From positions 1-56,509 of the forward strand of contig NZ_NCSQ01000163.1 of the NCBI RefSeq assembly GCF_002105465.1: a DNA stretch of 56,509 nt, written 5' to 3'. The stretch comes from Aquidulcibacter paucihalophilus. GTDB lineage: Bacteria > Pseudomonadota > Alphaproteobacteria > Caulobacterales > Aquidulcibacteraceae. Positions within the stretch are counted from its first letter, which is position 1; the number at the start of each line of letters is the position of its first letter. Below, one piece after another: positions 43,861-54,616 of this stretch. Under the pieces are notes generated by a model. That model did not search any database and was not told the DNA's origin. It worked only from the letters and a program-made list of their open reading frames with translations. The translations under genes were made by a program, and so were the position numbers.

Positions 43861-45156
43861 TTAGCGAATACCAGGCACGTGCAGCGCAGCTTCGGCTTCA
43901 GCCTTTTCCTTCATCGCAGTGCCGGCATGACGGCCAAGCTCTAAGCGGGCAATGGTGCGATTGTGCACTTCATCGGGACCATCAGCCAAACGCAGCGTGC
44001 GCTGGTGGGCATAGGCTTGGGCAAGGCCAAAGTCTTGGCTAACCCCGCCACCGCCATGGGCTTGGATCGCATCATCAATGATCTGAAGGGCCATATTTGG
44101 CGCTTGGACTTTGATCATCGCGATTTCGGCGCGGGCAACCTTATTGCCGACAGTATCCATCATATAGGCGGCTTTGAGACAGAGCAGGCGCGTCATTTCC
44201 AGATCAATCCGGGCGCGCGCGATACGTTGTTCCCAGATCGAATGTTCCGCAACCGTTTTGCCAAATGCAACGCGGGTGACCAAGCGCTTACACATTTTTT
44301 CCAGTGCGACTTCAGCAACACCAATCGTGCGCATGCAATGGTGGATACGGCCTGGGCCTAAGCGCCCTTGCGCAATCTCAAAGCCTGCGCCTTCGCGCAA
44401 GATCAGATTTTCAGCAGGCACCCGCACATTTTCCATCTTCACTTCAAAATGGCCATGGGGCGCGTCGTCATACCCAAAGACGTGCAGCGGACGCACCAAG
44501 GTCACGCCCTTCGCATCCAATGGCATGAGGATCTGGCTTTGCTGGGTATAGGACTTGGCGCTGGGGTCAGTTTTGCCCATCACAATGGCGACTTTGCAGC
44601 GTGGATCACCGACGCCCGAGCTCCACCATTTCGTGCCATTAATCACATATTCGTCGCCATCGCGCACGATCGACGTCTGGATATTGGTCGCATCAGAGGA
44701 GGCCACTGCTGGCTCGGTCATCAAAAAGGCCGAACGGATTTCGCCATTCATCAAAGGGCGGAGCCATTTTTCCTTTTGAGCCAACGTACCATAGCGCATC
44801 AACACTTCCATATTGCCTGTGTCTGGTGCTGAGCAATTGAAGACTTCTGAGGCAAAACCAACGCGACCCAAGATTTCGGCAATCGCGGCATAGGTCACAT
44901 TCGACAGGCCGGGGCCTTCAAATTCGAACGTGTCGTCAACATGGGCTGCACCATGGCTAGGCGGCATGAACATATTCCACAAGCCAGCCGCTTTAGCTTT
45001 TGCCTTTAGCTCTTCAACAATAGGAATGACCTTCCAGCGCTCGCCCTCAGCATCCTGCTTTTGATACACAGGGATCGCTGGGATAATATGCTCTTCCATA
45101 AAGGCCTCAACACGTGCGACCCAATGCTTGGTTTGTTCTGAATGTTCGAAAATCAT
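43861..45156 (-). CDS. acyl-CoA dehydrogenase
   Basis: This 431-residue flavoenzyme desaturates acyl-CoA at C2-C3. The FAD/substrate block [20 protein letters not shown] (about 138-157) and the C-terminal [19 protein letters not shown] (about 366-384) are characteristic. The N-terminal helical part is ACAD11/long-chain-like, and the C-terminus ends with RQL-type helices ([19 protein letters not shown]). Its chain-length preference is not readable. GGGAGCAGG precedes the ATG. An acyl-CoA synthetase is found 5 kb away. Confidence 0.94.
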   Translation of the reverse strand: MIFEHSEQTKHWVARVEAFMEEHIIPAIPVYQKQDAEGERWKVIPIVEELKAKAKAAGLWNMFMPPSHGAAHVDDTFEFEGPGLSNVTYAAIAEILGRVGFASEVFNCSAPDTGNMEVLMRYGTLAQKEKWLRPLMNGEIRSAFLMTEPAVASSDATNIQTSIVRDGDEYVINGTKWWSSGVGDPRCKVAIVMGKTDPSAKSYTQQSQILMPLDAKGVTLVRPLHVFGYDDAPHGHFEVKMENVRVPAENLILREGAGFEIAQGRLGPGRIHHCMRTIGVAEVALEKMCKRLVTRVAFGKTVAEHSIWEQRIARARIDLEMTRLLCLKAAYMMDTVGNKVARAEIAMIKVQAPNMALQIIDDAIQAHGGGGVSQDFGLAQAYAHQRTLRLADGPDEVHNRTIARLELGRHAGTAMKEKAEAEAALHVPGIR

Positions 45157-45274
45157 ATCCTGCTCCCTGTTTCGTGTTCTTCTACGTTCCCCCTAACCTA
45201 GCCCTGTGCTGGCGGGAGGGCAATCGAAAGCATGAGACTTGAAGTGGATATTGCTGCGGCATAAACAGCGTGGC

Positions 45275-45859
45275 ATGCAACTTAACCCTGTTACCGCCAG
45301 CCTCTACGACGTGTCGCTAACCCCTTTGGTGGAATCAGACCGGGAACCGCTACGCGTCGCCGCTTTAGACCCAGCCTTATTCCGCTACTGGCCACGCACG
45401 ATGGCTGCCGACAAATGGGATGAAAACTTTGACTGGATGCTGAACGAGCAAGCCGCCGGTCGCTGGATTCTACATACCGTTCGCCTGTCAGATGGCCGTC
45501 TTGTTGGCCAGACTTGTTATCTCGCGATCCGGCCAGAGCATAAGGGCGTCGAGATTGGCGGCACGTGGTATGTGGCAAACGTCCATGGCACTCAGGTCAA
45601 TCCAGCTTGCAAACTTGCCTTGTTGGAAAACGCTTTTGCGTGCGGCGCTGAACGGGTGGAACTGAAGACTGATGCGCGCAACGCCCGCTCGCGCGCAGCC
45701 ATTTTGAAGCTGGGTGCCGCGTTTGAAGGTGTTTTCCGCCGCCACCTTCTGTTGCCCGACGGGCACTGGCGCGACACCGCCTGGTTCTCCATCCTGCGCG
45801 ACGAATGGCCTCACGTCAAAACGGGCCTGCAAGAACGGTTAAATCGACTGGGCAATTAG
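45275..45859 (+). CDS. GNAT-family acetyltransferase (RimJ/RimL-like)
   Basis: This 194-residue protein has the GNAT fold: LTPLVESDREPLRVAALDP early on, RLVGQTCYLAI, EIGGTWYVANVHGTQVNPAC (about 96-115, pyrophosphate-loop region of RimJ/RimL-like enzymes), RVELKTDARNARSRAAILKLGA, and a FEGVFRRH strand. It acetylates a small molecule or N-terminal amino group. ATG 45275 gives the usual N-terminus; an in-frame ATG at 45239 is possible. A 6-bp hairpin (GGTCGC / GCGACC, 45859-45876) overlaps its stop. Confidence 0.88.
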   Translation: MQLNPVTASLYDVSLTPLVESDREPLRVAALDPALFRYWPRTMAADKWDENFDWMLNEQAAGRWILHTVRLSDGRLVGQTCYLAIRPEHKGVEIGGTWYVANVHGTQVNPACKLALLENAFACGAERVELKTDARNARSRAAILKLGAAFEGVFRRHLLLPDGHWRDTAWFSILRDEWPHVKTGLQERLNRLGN

Positions 45860-45883
45860 GTCGCCCCCAAGCGACCTCACCAC

Positions 45884-45919
45884 CAAACCAAACCCCAAAC
45901 CAAACCCCAAACCAAACCC
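45884..45919. repeat. three perfect tandem 12-bp repeats
   Basis: CAAACCAAACCC occurs three times without a gap or mismatch, in a 314-base stretch (45860-46173) that holds no credible gene. The rest of that stretch contains the hairpin at 45859-45876 and the leader of the TonB receptor. The unit is strand-asymmetric (no G) and may vary in copy number by slippage. Confidence 0.9.
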
Positions 45920-46173
45920 AAGTGCGATCACACGAGCGAAAACCTCCGTTGGCTGATGTTGCCCGGGGTTTGAGCATGGACTGTTACTGGTGGGTGCATT
46001 CATGCCCTATCATCGCCGTTTTCCGCAGTCGTCACGGATTTCAGCTTGCTTCTGTTTAAAAGATATATCATTCTCGATTCTGGGCTTGCGCCACTTAAGT
46101 TGCGCAGATTGTTAGTCGCCAGACCAGCGCATGAGCCTGGTTGTGATTGTGACAGAAAACAGGGGATGGTTTG

Positions 46174-48348
46174 ATGAAGAACAGACAGATCTTGCTCGCG
46201 ACAGCCGCCACTTTGGCGACCCTGATCTCGGGGAATGCTTGGGCCCAATCAGGGACGGCGTCGACGGCCGATGAGCCGGCGTCGGATGTCGTCATTGTCA
46301 CGGCGTAACGTCGGGCTCAAGATATCCAGCAAGTACCGGCGTCTGTCTCGGCCTTATCCAGCTTGCAAATCGAACAGCGTCAGGTCGGCAATGTGTTGGA
46401 CTTGCAATATCAAGTCCCCAATATCTCGATCGCAACGGGGACGGGGACGGCCAATTCCGCCCGCATCTTCCTGCGCGGCGTTGGTGAAGATGAATCGCGT
46501 GGCGCAGTCGATCCGGCTGTGGCGATCTATGTCGACGGCATCTACATGGGCCGTCAGCTCGGCTCGCTTTTTTCAGTGGTCGATCTGGAACGCATCGAAG
46601 TCCTGCGCGGACCACAAGGAACTTTGTACGGTCGCGCGTCAAATGGCGGGGCGATTAAATTGGTGTCCAAGCGCCCCAATCAAGAATTGGGTGGCGAGTT
46701 GCGGGCTGGCATCGGCAATTTCGAACGGGTTGAAGCGCGCGGAACGCTGAACCTACCGCTGGGGCCCAGCACTGCTGCCCGCGTGACCGCCATTTACAAG
46801 GGGCGCGAAGGTTTCCACACCCTGAACCCAAACGGCGATCGGGCCGCTTTTGCCCGCAAAGTTGGTGAACAGGATATGGGCGCATGGCGCTTCAGCCTTG
46901 CCCATGATTTCAACGAGGATTGGAAAATCCTTTTCGCTTATGATGCCACACAGGATAATAGCGATCCTAATCCCGACAGCGCCCGGCCAGGCAATGACCG
47001 CGACAACAACATCTTCACGATTGAGCCGCTGCCCGGTGTGACGTGCGGGGCGGCGTCAACCTCGCTGGGCTGCTTTTCTGATTACCGCAGCAAAATCACC
47101 AGCGAAGGCGGTTCGCTGACGCTGGATGGTAAACTCGGTAGCTTCTCCTTTCAATCCCTAACCGGCTATCGGACACTGAAAGACGATTTGGGCTCACGTA
47201 TCGGCTCGCCCTATTTTCAGAAAACCGATCAGGATCAGTTCAGTCAGGAAGTAACGCTGTCGTCGAACTTTGACGGCCCGCTGAATTTTGTCGCGGGGGC
47301 CTATTTGTTTGAGGAAGATGTGGTGCTCAACACCACGTTTGTCTTCCCATTCCGAGTAGCTGTGAAGACTGAGTCCCTGTCAGGCTTTCTCCATGGCACG
47401 TATAAGGCCACGGATCGCTTAACTGCCACGGCGGGTGTCCGCGTGACCAAGGAAACCAAGGACTTCACCGGGGCCAATCTTGGTGCAGCCTTTGCCACTA
47501 ATCCGGCTTTCCAGCGCACCGACAGCCGAGACTTTGATAATACGAGCTATAATATCGGGCTGGATTATCAGATTAACGACACGATGATGGTCTATGGCTC
47601 CTATGCCAATGGCTTCAAGCCGGGCGGCTGGTCGCCAGATTGCTTCAGCGCGACGGCCTGTTTCCTGCGCGTTGATGAAGAAGAAGTCCGCACCATTGAA
47701 GCCGGGACACGGCTGCAATTGTTCGACAAGGCGCTCAAATTCAATGCGACCTATTTCTTCAATACCTATGACGGGCTGCAAATTGGCGCGACGGTTCCAG
47801 GCCTTGGCTTTACCCGCTTCAATGTTGCCGAAACCGAAATTCAGGGTCTGGAGTTCGAAGCCTTCTGGCGGCTGACAGAGCGGTTCTCGCTTACCGGCAA
47901 TCTGGCCTTCCTTGATGCCAAATACACCTCTGTGACGCCGCCTCAGGCCTCGGCCTTGACCAATGCGGGTGTTCCGTGCGCAGGCGGTGTGCCAACGGTT
48001 GCATGTGCCCTCGCGCTCAAGCTCAAGAATGCGCCGGACTACAAGGGCTTTGTTGGCTTCAATTATACACGTGGCTTTGGCCCCGGTAAGCTGATTGTCA
48101 CCGGCGATGTGTCCTTCGAGGATGAAAGCTACAGCCTGGTTGCCAATAGCCCGATCAATGCTCTGACCAAAGTTGACCCACTCTATAATGCGCGGATCGC
48201 CTATGAGTTCGACAATGGCATCTCCGTTGCGTTGTGGGGTCAGAATCTGTCGGATCAGGAATATTGGCGGGCTGCCTCAGCAGGCTCATTCACCACCTAT
48301 GCCGCACCACCGCGCACGTGGGGCATTGATGTTGGGGTGAAGTTCTAA
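46174..48348 (+). pseudogene. TonB-dependent receptor gene interrupted by an in-frame TAA
   Basis: From ATG 46174 the frame encodes a signal peptide (about 1-25, NAWAQ) and the TonB-box region DVVIVTA. It then hits TAA at 46306-46308 (codon 45), and continues with RRAQDIQQVPASVSALSS, the standard start of a TonB receptor plug. The remainder is intact: plug (about 57-165), a 22-strand-type barrel, and a C-terminal GIDVGVKF ending in Phe. Receptors normally read VTAQRRAQ or VTARRRA here, so a CAA-to-TAA change explains the stop. Translation from TTG 46363 would lack the signal peptide. The gene is otherwise full length (724 codons). Confidence 0.85.
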
Positions 48349-48394
48349 CACCCCTCACCAACACGAAGGTCGAGCCAAGTTACCGAGCCAAGTT

Positions 48395-49642
48395 TCAGCC
48401 CAAGGCCTGCACCAAGGCCTTGAGGCGCTCGACCAAGCCCATCTCGTCCTCGGTGAAGTCCTGATCGACCCACCAACGCTCGAGCTCGCGCAGAATCTGG
48501 CCCACCGCTGGGCCAGGTCGCGCGCCAGCGGCCAGTACCTGCTCGCCACTGACGGGGAAGCGCGGGGCGACAAAGCCGCTCGCCAGCGCGATCATGGCGC
48601 GCCACTGACTGGTGCGGCGGGGCTCGGCATCCTCAGCCCACGCCAGTCGCACCCGGTCCAGATAGAGTTGTTCCCCCAACCAATAGAGGGCGCGGCGCAC
48701 CTCGCGCGCAGACAAATAGGACTGGATGACCGTCTGATCTGCAGCCCAAGCCACGAGCCGGTCGCCTTCCGCACTCGACAATTTGAGGCGGCTGACTAAG
48801 CCAGCAACGCGGGTTGGATCACGCGGCACAAGAGCCATCAAGCGTTGGAGTGGGTCTGGCTCTAGGAAGAGGCTGTTTTCAATCTCGACCAAATGGTGCA
48901 GCGCTTCAAGGCCTTCCGCTTCGGGCAAGGTGGCCGCCAAGACACCCGTCTGCGCCATGGCAGTCAAAACCACGCGGGGATCTGGGGCCGTCAGCAAGCG
49001 CTTAAGTTCCATCCAAACCCGCTCAACCGACAATTTTGCGATGCCGTCGCGATGTGCGGCACACGCTGCCAAAGCGAGGGGGTCTGGGGTGCCTTTGCCA
49101 TAGAAGGCATGAAAGCGGAAAAACCGCAGGATACGCAGATAATCCTCGGTGACGCGCTTTGCCGCCTCGCCCACAAAGCGGACATGGCCTGCCTTCGCAT
49201 CGGCAATACCCGAGCCCATTGGATCAAAGACACGGCCCTGCACATCGCAGTATAGCGCATTCATCGTCAGGTCGCGCCGCTGGGCGTCGGCCAGCCAATC
49301 ATCGGTAAAAGCCACTTCGGCATGGCGGCCATCGGTGGCTATATCGGTGCGAAGGGTGGTAACCTCGACAGGCTTGCCCGCGGGAATGGCGGTGACGGTC
49401 CCATGGACCAAACCCGTTGGCACCACTTTGATCCCGGCTGCTTTCAGAGCTGCCATGGCGGCTTCAGGCTCTAGCTGGGTCGCAATATCAATATCATGCG
49501 CCAACTTGCCTAAAACGGCATCGCGCACACAGCCCCCAACCAAGCGCGCGCCATCGGCGCGGACGGCATTAAGGGCGGCAAGGACAGCTTGCGCGTCTGG
49601 GTTGCGTACCAAGGCATGGTTGGCGAGGCTCATCTCAGTCAT
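48395..49642 (-). CDS. cca: CCA tRNA nucleotidyltransferase
   Basis: This 415-residue class II nucleotidyltransferase adds the 3' CCA end to tRNAs. The head domain has GGCVRDAVLGKLAHDIDIAT (about 36-55) with the catalytic Asp pair, the R-R-D block ADAQRRDLTMNALYCDVQGR (about 121-140) and the EDYLRILRFFRFHAFYG segment (about 175-191). The poly(A)-polymerase-like tail follows. A second ATG three codons in is possible. It ends just before the TonB receptor stop, convergently. Confidence 0.95.
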   Translation of the reverse strand: MTEMSLANHALVRNPDAQAVLAALNAVRADGARLVGGCVRDAVLGKLAHDIDIATQLEPEAAMAALKAAGIKVVPTGLVHGTVTAIPAGKPVEVTTLRTDIATDGRHAEVAFTDDWLADAQRRDLTMNALYCDVQGRVFDPMGSGIADAKAGHVRFVGEAAKRVTEDYLRILRFFRFHAFYGKGTPDPLALAACAAHRDGIAKLSVERVWMELKRLLTAPDPRVVLTAMAQTGVLAATLPEAEGLEALHHLVEIENSLFLEPDPLQRLMALVPRDPTRVAGLVSRLKLSSAEGDRLVAWAADQTVIQSYLSAREVRRALYWLGEQLYLDRVRLAWAEDAEPRRTSQWRAMIALASGFVAPRFPVSGEQVLAAGARPGPAVGQILRELERWWVDQDFTEDEMGLVERLKALVQALG

Positions 49643-49706
49643 GCTGCGCAGATAGGGCTGAATGCGTCCTCTGTCATCCCAACTCCTGTTTGGCGTAGGT
49701 TAATTG

Positions 49707-50090
49707 TCACGCAAAGTCGTCCGTCTGCTGCCACAATTCGATTTTAGTCCCGTCGGGATCGACCAGCCAAGCAAACTTGCCATAGGGCTCTTCTTGCACA
49801 TCACCCAGCATGTCGCCACCCGCTGCCCGTATTCTGACGATGAGGGCGTCGAGATCATCGACCCGGAAGTTGAGCATAACATCGCGGGTGGAAGGCTCAA
49901 AATAAGTGGTATCTGTCTTAAACGGACTCCAGATTTGATAACCCTCTTGGGCCGCCAGCGCGAAATTGACGCCATACTCATCAAGAGCAAAGCCAAGCAC
50001 ATCGCGGTACCAAGCCTTTAGCCGGTCTGGGTCAGGGCTTTTGATAAAGACCCCGCCCAAACCCAAAACACGACCGCGATCAGTCATCAT
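49707..50090 (-). CDS. VOC-family protein (glyoxalase/bleomycin-resistance type)
   Basis: This 127-residue protein has GVFIKSPDPDRLKAWYRDVLGF (a 22-residue span near 13-34) and terminal FAWLVDPDGTKIELWQQ. Its DPDG turn, with Glu in IELWQ, matches the metal-binding strand of the VOC superfamily. It lies 6 bases after the acyl-CoA synthetase stop and should be co-transcribed with it. Substrate unknown. Confidence 0.88.
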   Translation of the reverse strand: MMTDRGRVLGLGGVFIKSPDPDRLKAWYRDVLGFALDEYGVNFALAAQEGYQIWSPFKTDTTYFEPSTRDVMLNFRVDDLDALIVRIRAAGGDMLGDVQEEPYGKFAWLVDPDGTKIELWQQTDDFA

Positions 50091-50096
50091 CGGCTC

Positions 50097-51812
50097 CTAT
50101 TCGAACAGAGCCTTGAGCTCCCGCTTCAGGATTTTGCCGTTGGCATTGCGCAACAGGGGCTCGTGCATGATACGTACATGGGCAGGCACTTTGAAGCTGG
50201 CCAGCGAGGCCCCGACCCAGCGCTTCAACTCTTCTGCTGTCAACGTGGAGCTAGGCGGCACAGTGACGACTGCCCCCACCTCTTCACCCAACACTTTGTG
50301 CGGTACACCGATGATTGCAGCATCGGAAATGTCGGGATGCTTATAGAGAATGTCTTCAATTTCAGAGCAATAGACATTTTCGCCACCACGAATGATCATG
50401 TCCTTGGCGCGGTCGACGATGAAGATAAAGCCTTCCTCATCCATGCGCACCAGATCGCCGGACTTAAACCACCCCCCGCCAAAGGCGGCTTCGGTGGCTT
50501 CGGGCTTATTCCAATAGCCCACGATGACATTGGGGCCGCGGATCCACAATTCACCCACCTCGCCCACTGGCACATCCTGACCATCTGGGCCGACCACGCG
50601 CACATCATTGATGGGATGGGCCGGTCCGCAGGACAAGGGTCGCAGCTCATAATCCTCTGAGCCGATATTGGTGACGGCAGCGGAGGTTTCGGTCAGACCA
50701 TAGCCCTGACCGGGTGAGACTTTCGGGAAGGTTTCAACGATTTTGCGCACCAGTTCGGCTGAGCTGGGTGCCCCGCCATAGGACACGCTCTCCACACTTG
50801 AGGTATCGAACTCCTTCAGGCGGGGATGCTCAATCACCTGCCAGGCAATCGCCGGCACGCCACCAAAGCTGTTGATCTTTTCTCTTTCGATCAATTCGAT
50901 GCCCTTGAGCGCATCCCAGCGGTGCATCATCACAATCTTTGCCCCTTGGGCGACCGAGGGCACCAAAACGGCATGACAGCCTGTCACATGAAAGAAGGGA
51001 ATGGCCAGCAGTACCGCCTTTTTTGGCAAGCTTGGATCAGGCGCAGGCGGGGTTTCGCCCCGGCGCAGGAATTGCCGGGCGGTATTGACCATCATATTCA
51101 TCAGATTGGTGATGACATTGCGGTGGGTGCCATAGGCCCCTTTGGGTGCCCCAGTGGTGCCGGATGTGTAGAATAGGGTGCATAAGTCTTCTGGGTCTAA
51201 GGCGACGTTCGGCGGAGAGGTCTCTGGCAAGCGTGCCCACGACACCGTTTCACCAATCAAATCTTCCAAAGCAACCGCACCCGCTGGCCGATCATCGCCA
51301 CCACGCGCCACAATCAGCGCTTTTAGGTTTGGGATGTTGGGCAGCTTTTCAGCAATGCGGTCGGCGCGCTCCACATCGACAATCGCGATCACAGAGCCGG
51401 AGTCGCGCAAACCATATTCCAACTCATCGGCCGTCCACCAGGCATTCAGGGGGCAGATCATGGCGCCAATAATAACGCTCGCCCAGAACACCACCGGCCA
51501 CTCAGGCAGATTACGCATCACAAGGGCAACGCGGTCCCCTTTTTGGATGCCATAGGTGTCCTTCAAAATATGAGCCAGTTTCGAAGCCGCATTAGCATGA
51601 GCGCGATAGGTAATTCGCTCGTCCCCATAGATCAAAAACTCAAGCTCACCGTGTGAACGGCCAATCTCAAAGATGTCGCGTAAATTCTGCGGACCAACTT
51701 TATAAACGCGAAGTTCTTGTCCGCGGATATTCTTGGTCTCAATTTCGAGCGGGCCACCGGGGCCGGTTAAAATGGCATGAGCTTGGGCAACCGACATGGC
51801 TGGAAATGGCAT
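50097..51812 (-). CDS. acyl-CoA synthetase (AMP-dependent, class I)
   Basis: This 571-residue ANL-family ligase activates a carboxylic acid through an acyl-adenylate. It shows the P-loop motif LFYTSGTTGAPKGAYGTHRN (about 213-232), YGLTETSAAV (about 366-375), GDLVRMDEEGFIFIVDRAKD (about 450-469), and the C-terminal catalytic Lys in NGKILKREL. The acid substrate is unknown; fatty or aromatic acids are likely. GGAGAGGAAA precedes the ATG. It is followed by the VOC gene and is divergent from the CreA gene. Confidence 0.93.
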   Translation of the reverse strand: MPFPAMSVAQAHAILTGPGGPLEIETKNIRGQELRVYKVGPQNLRDIFEIGRSHGELEFLIYGDERITYRAHANAASKLAHILKDTYGIQKGDRVALVMRNLPEWPVVFWASVIIGAMICPLNAWWTADELEYGLRDSGSVIAIVDVERADRIAEKLPNIPNLKALIVARGGDDRPAGAVALEDLIGETVSWARLPETSPPNVALDPEDLCTLFYTSGTTGAPKGAYGTHRNVITNLMNMMVNTARQFLRRGETPPAPDPSLPKKAVLLAIPFFHVTGCHAVLVPSVAQGAKIVMMHRWDALKGIELIEREKINSFGGVPAIAWQVIEHPRLKEFDTSSVESVSYGGAPSSAELVRKIVETFPKVSPGQGYGLTETSAAVTNIGSEDYELRPLSCGPAHPINDVRVVGPDGQDVPVGEVGELWIRGPNVIVGYWNKPEATEAAFGGGWFKSGDLVRMDEEGFIFIVDRAKDMIIRGGENVYCSEIEDILYKHPDISDAAIIGVPHKVLGEEVGAVVTVPPSSTLTAEELKRWVGASLASFKVPAHVRIMHEPLLRNANGKILKRELKALFE

Positions 51813-52056
51813 GGATGTTTCCTCTCCCTGAAGGGATTATGTGCCGCCTCCTTGGGCGTTTAATGCAGGTATTCAACGACAGAAGCTGCAAAGCAAGGGC
51901 AAATCATGCGACCCGTTGGTCGATTACAGCCAAATAATCCTAAATCCGCAGAAGCCACAGCAACCTTGGCCCTATGCCGATGACAATAGCCCCACGCGTC
52001 CCCACATGAAGCTTTACAAAGAGGGTCGCCCCATTTGACGATCACAGGAGCAAACA

Positions 52057-52590
52057 ATGCTAAACCAAGGCCGCAGAAATCACCTCATTGGGCTTGTCTT
52101 GGCGCTCAGCCTGCCACTTTTGGCCGCAGGCTGTGGTGCAAAAGATGATCAAGTTGGTGGCTTCACCAATGATTTGACCGGCAATGAGATCAAGGTAACG
52201 GCGCTGCGCGACCCACAATTGGCGCAAGTCACCTGCTATTTTGGTTCGTTTGACCGCAGCCTCTTGGACCGTCTGGGTAAAGGCAATTGGTTTGAGAACC
52301 CATCCAACACAGCCATTGATTGCCATCAAACAGGCCCGATTGATGCCGCCACATTGGCGACCTTGCCAAAGAATGCCGAAGTCTTTTCAAAAGGCTCTAG
52401 CCTCTTCTTCAAAAGCATTGCGCTGCGCCGGATTGTCGACGTGCCTAATCAGTCGATCATCTATGTTTCCTATAGTCGGGAATTGGTTGCCGCGTCGGCC
52501 AAATTGGGGATGAGCGTCGTGCCCGTGACGTTTACCGCACCGACTTCACCCCCGCCGGCACCCACCCCTGCCCCGCAAGCTAAACCTTAA
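52057..52590 (+). CDS. CreA family protein, putative lipoprotein
   Basis: This 177-residue protein has a signal peptide with a lipobox-like LAAGC (Cys26). It then has the CreA core: [20 protein letters not shown] (about 44-63), CHQTGPI (near 89), [19 protein letters not shown] and [13 protein letters not shown]. CreA is a small periplasmic protein of unknown function, found in E. coli at the cre locus. The Pro/Ala-rich end (residues about 160-177) is low complexity. AGGAG precedes the ATG. It lies 50 bases upstream of uvrC. Confidence 0.88.
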   Translation: MLNQGRRNHLIGLVLALSLPLLAAGCGAKDDQVGGFTNDLTGNEIKVTALRDPQLAQVTCYFGSFDRSLLDRLGKGNWFENPSNTAIDCHQTGPIDAATLATLPKNAEVFSKGSSLFFKSIALRRIVDVPNQSIIYVSYSRELVAASAKLGMSVVPVTFTAPTSPPPAPTPAPQAKP

Positions 52591-52640
52591 AGCCAAGGGG
52601 CCTTGCCTTCTGGCGCTGTCGCGTGCACCTCACTCAGACC

Positions 52641-54614
52641 ATGTCTAAGGCCGATTCAACTCCTTTGCCCGATCTAGCCAACCTCCCCGGGGAAGCCACC
52701 CCGGCAAAGGGCGTGTTGCAAGGGGTTGAAGTCATCCGCGATCATTTGCGGCGCTTACCGGGCAAACCCGGCGTATATCGGATGATCGGCGCAGATGGGG
52801 AAGTCCTTTATGTTGGCAAGGCCAAAAACCTGAAAAATCGGGTAACCTCCTATGCCCGAGGCCTCGGCCATTCCAACCGCATCGCACGCATGATCGATCT
52901 CACGCGGGCGATGGAATTTGTGGTGACGGCGACTGAAACAGAAGCGCTGCTGCTTGAGGCCAATCTGATCAAGCGACTGCGGCCTCGCTTCAACATTTTG
53001 ATGCGGGATGACAAGTCCTTTCCCTATATCTCCATCCGTCGCGATCATGCCGCCCCGCAAATTGCCAAGCACCGCGGCGCACGCGCCAAAAACGTGGATT
53101 ATTTCGGGCCTTTCGCCAGTGCCTGGGCCGTCAATGCCAGCCTCACCACCCTGCAGAAGGCCTTCCTGCTGCGATCGTGTACCGATAGCGTCTATGACGG
53201 GCGGTCGCGTCCCTGCATGCTGCACCAAATCAAGCGCTGCTCTGCCCCGTGTGTCGGTCTGATCAGTGAAGCCGATTATGGGGAATTGGTGGATGAAGCG
53301 ACAGCCTTCTTGCGTGGCAAGTCGGTCGACCTGCAAAAGCGGCTGGCTGATGACATGCATGAAGCCGCCGAGAGCTTGGACTTTGAGCGCGCCGCCCGCT
53401 TGCGGGACCGTATCAAGGCACTTGCCTCAATCCGGGCGGTACAGGGCATTAATCCGCAAAGCTTCCAAGAGGCCGATGTATTTGGCGTGGCCCTCAATGG
53501 CGGTATGAGTTGTATCCAGGTCTTTTTCTTCCGCGCGGGGCAAAACTGGGGCAATCGCGCCTATTTCCCAAAACATGAGAAAGATACCACAGAGGCCGAA
53601 ATCCTCGACGCCTTCCTAGCACAGTTTTACGACGATAAGCCCGCGCCAAGCCTGATCCTGACCAGCCATGTTTTACCAGAGGCAGAGCTTCTGGAGGAGG
53701 CTTTAAGCCTTCGGATGGATATGAAGGTTGAGATCCGCTGTCCCCAACGCGGCGAAAAGCGGGACACGGTGGCCCATGCCACTTCGAATGCCCGAGAAGC
53801 GTTGGCCCGCAAGATGGCTGAGAGCAGCACTCAGACCAAATTGCTGGACGGAGTAGCCGATGTCTTCGGCCTTGCAGCCACCCCGCAACGGATCGAAGTC
53901 TATGACAATTCCCACATCCAAGGCAGTCATGCCGTTGGGGCGATGATCGTTGCAGGACCCGATGGGTTTGAGAAGAGCCAGTACCGGAAATGGACCATCA
54001 AGGATTCCAAGGGCGGCGATGATTTTGCCATGATGCGAGAAGTCTTCACCCGCCGTTTTGCTCGCCTTTTGCAATCAGACACCGAAGACCTGCCCCCGAG
54101 TGTGGATATGGAAGGCAATCTGATTGACGAGGGTGGGCGAAAAAACCGCCAACAAGACATCGCCTGGCCCGACATTGTGTTGATCGATGGCGGAGAGCAG
54201 CAATTGGCTGTGGTGACAGAAGTGGCCAAGGAATTGGGACTGGACGAAGACATCACTTTGATTTCGATGGCCAAAGGCGTGGATCGTGATGCCGGGCGCG
54301 AATTCTTTCATCTGCCGGGCCGTCAACCTTTCCGCTTAGAGCCCAAGGACCCTGTTCTCTATTATCTGCAGCGTTTGCGCGATGAAGCCCACCGCTTTGC
54401 CATCGGGGCACACCGTCAGAAACGTTCTATCGCCATTTCAAGAAATCCGCTGGACGAGATTGCAGGCGTCGGCCCAATGCGGAAAAAGGCCATTCTGGCG
54501 CGCTTTGGCTCTGCCCGTGGGGTTGCGCGCGCTAGTCTATCCGAATTGATGGAAGTGCCAGGGGTTAATGAAGAACTGGCAACTCGAATTTTGGCTTATT
54601 TTCAAAGGACCTAA
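52641..54614 (+). CDS. uvrC: excinuclease ABC subunit C
   Basis: This 657-residue nuclease makes the dual incision in nucleotide-excision repair. It has the GIY-YIG domain ([20 protein letters not shown], about 44-63, and later the Glu), a UVR/BC-binding segment, the RNase H-like EndoV domain with [18 protein letters not shown] (about 421-438), and the HhH tail [20 protein letters not shown] (about 615-634). GTG 52623 would add 6 residues. It is followed at 2 bases by pgsA. Confidence 0.97.
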   Translation: MSKADSTPLPDLANLPGEATPAKGVLQGVEVIRDHLRRLPGKPGVYRMIGADGEVLYVGKAKNLKNRVTSYARGLGHSNRIARMIDLTRAMEFVVTATETEALLLEANLIKRLRPRFNILMRDDKSFPYISIRRDHAAPQIAKHRGARAKNVDYFGPFASAWAVNASLTTLQKAFLLRSCTDSVYDGRSRPCMLHQIKRCSAPCVGLISEADYGELVDEATAFLRGKSVDLQKRLADDMHEAAESLDFERAARLRDRIKALASIRAVQGINPQSFQEADVFGVALNGGMSCIQVFFFRAGQNWGNRAYFPKHEKDTTEAEILDAFLAQFYDDKPAPSLILTSHVLPEAELLEEALSLRMDMKVEIRCPQRGEKRDTVAHATSNAREALARKMAESSTQTKLLDGVADVFGLAATPQRIEVYDNSHIQGSHAVGAMIVAGPDGFEKSQYRKWTIKDSKGGDDFAMMREVFTRRFARLLQSDTEDLPPSVDMEGNLIDEGGRKNRQQDIAWPDIVLIDGGEQQLAVVTEVAKELGLDEDITLISMAKGVDRDAGREFFHLPGRQPFRLEPKDPVLYYLQRLRDEAHRFAIGAHRQKRSIAISRNPLDEIAGVGPMRKKAILARFGSARGVARASLSELMEVPGVNEELATRILAYFQRT

Positions 54615-54616
54615 GG

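Noticed and set aside
45805..46059. A frame with repeated NQTP units over the 12-bp repeats
   Set aside because: It overlaps the end of the GNAT gene in another frame and owes its repeated residues only to the DNA repeat.
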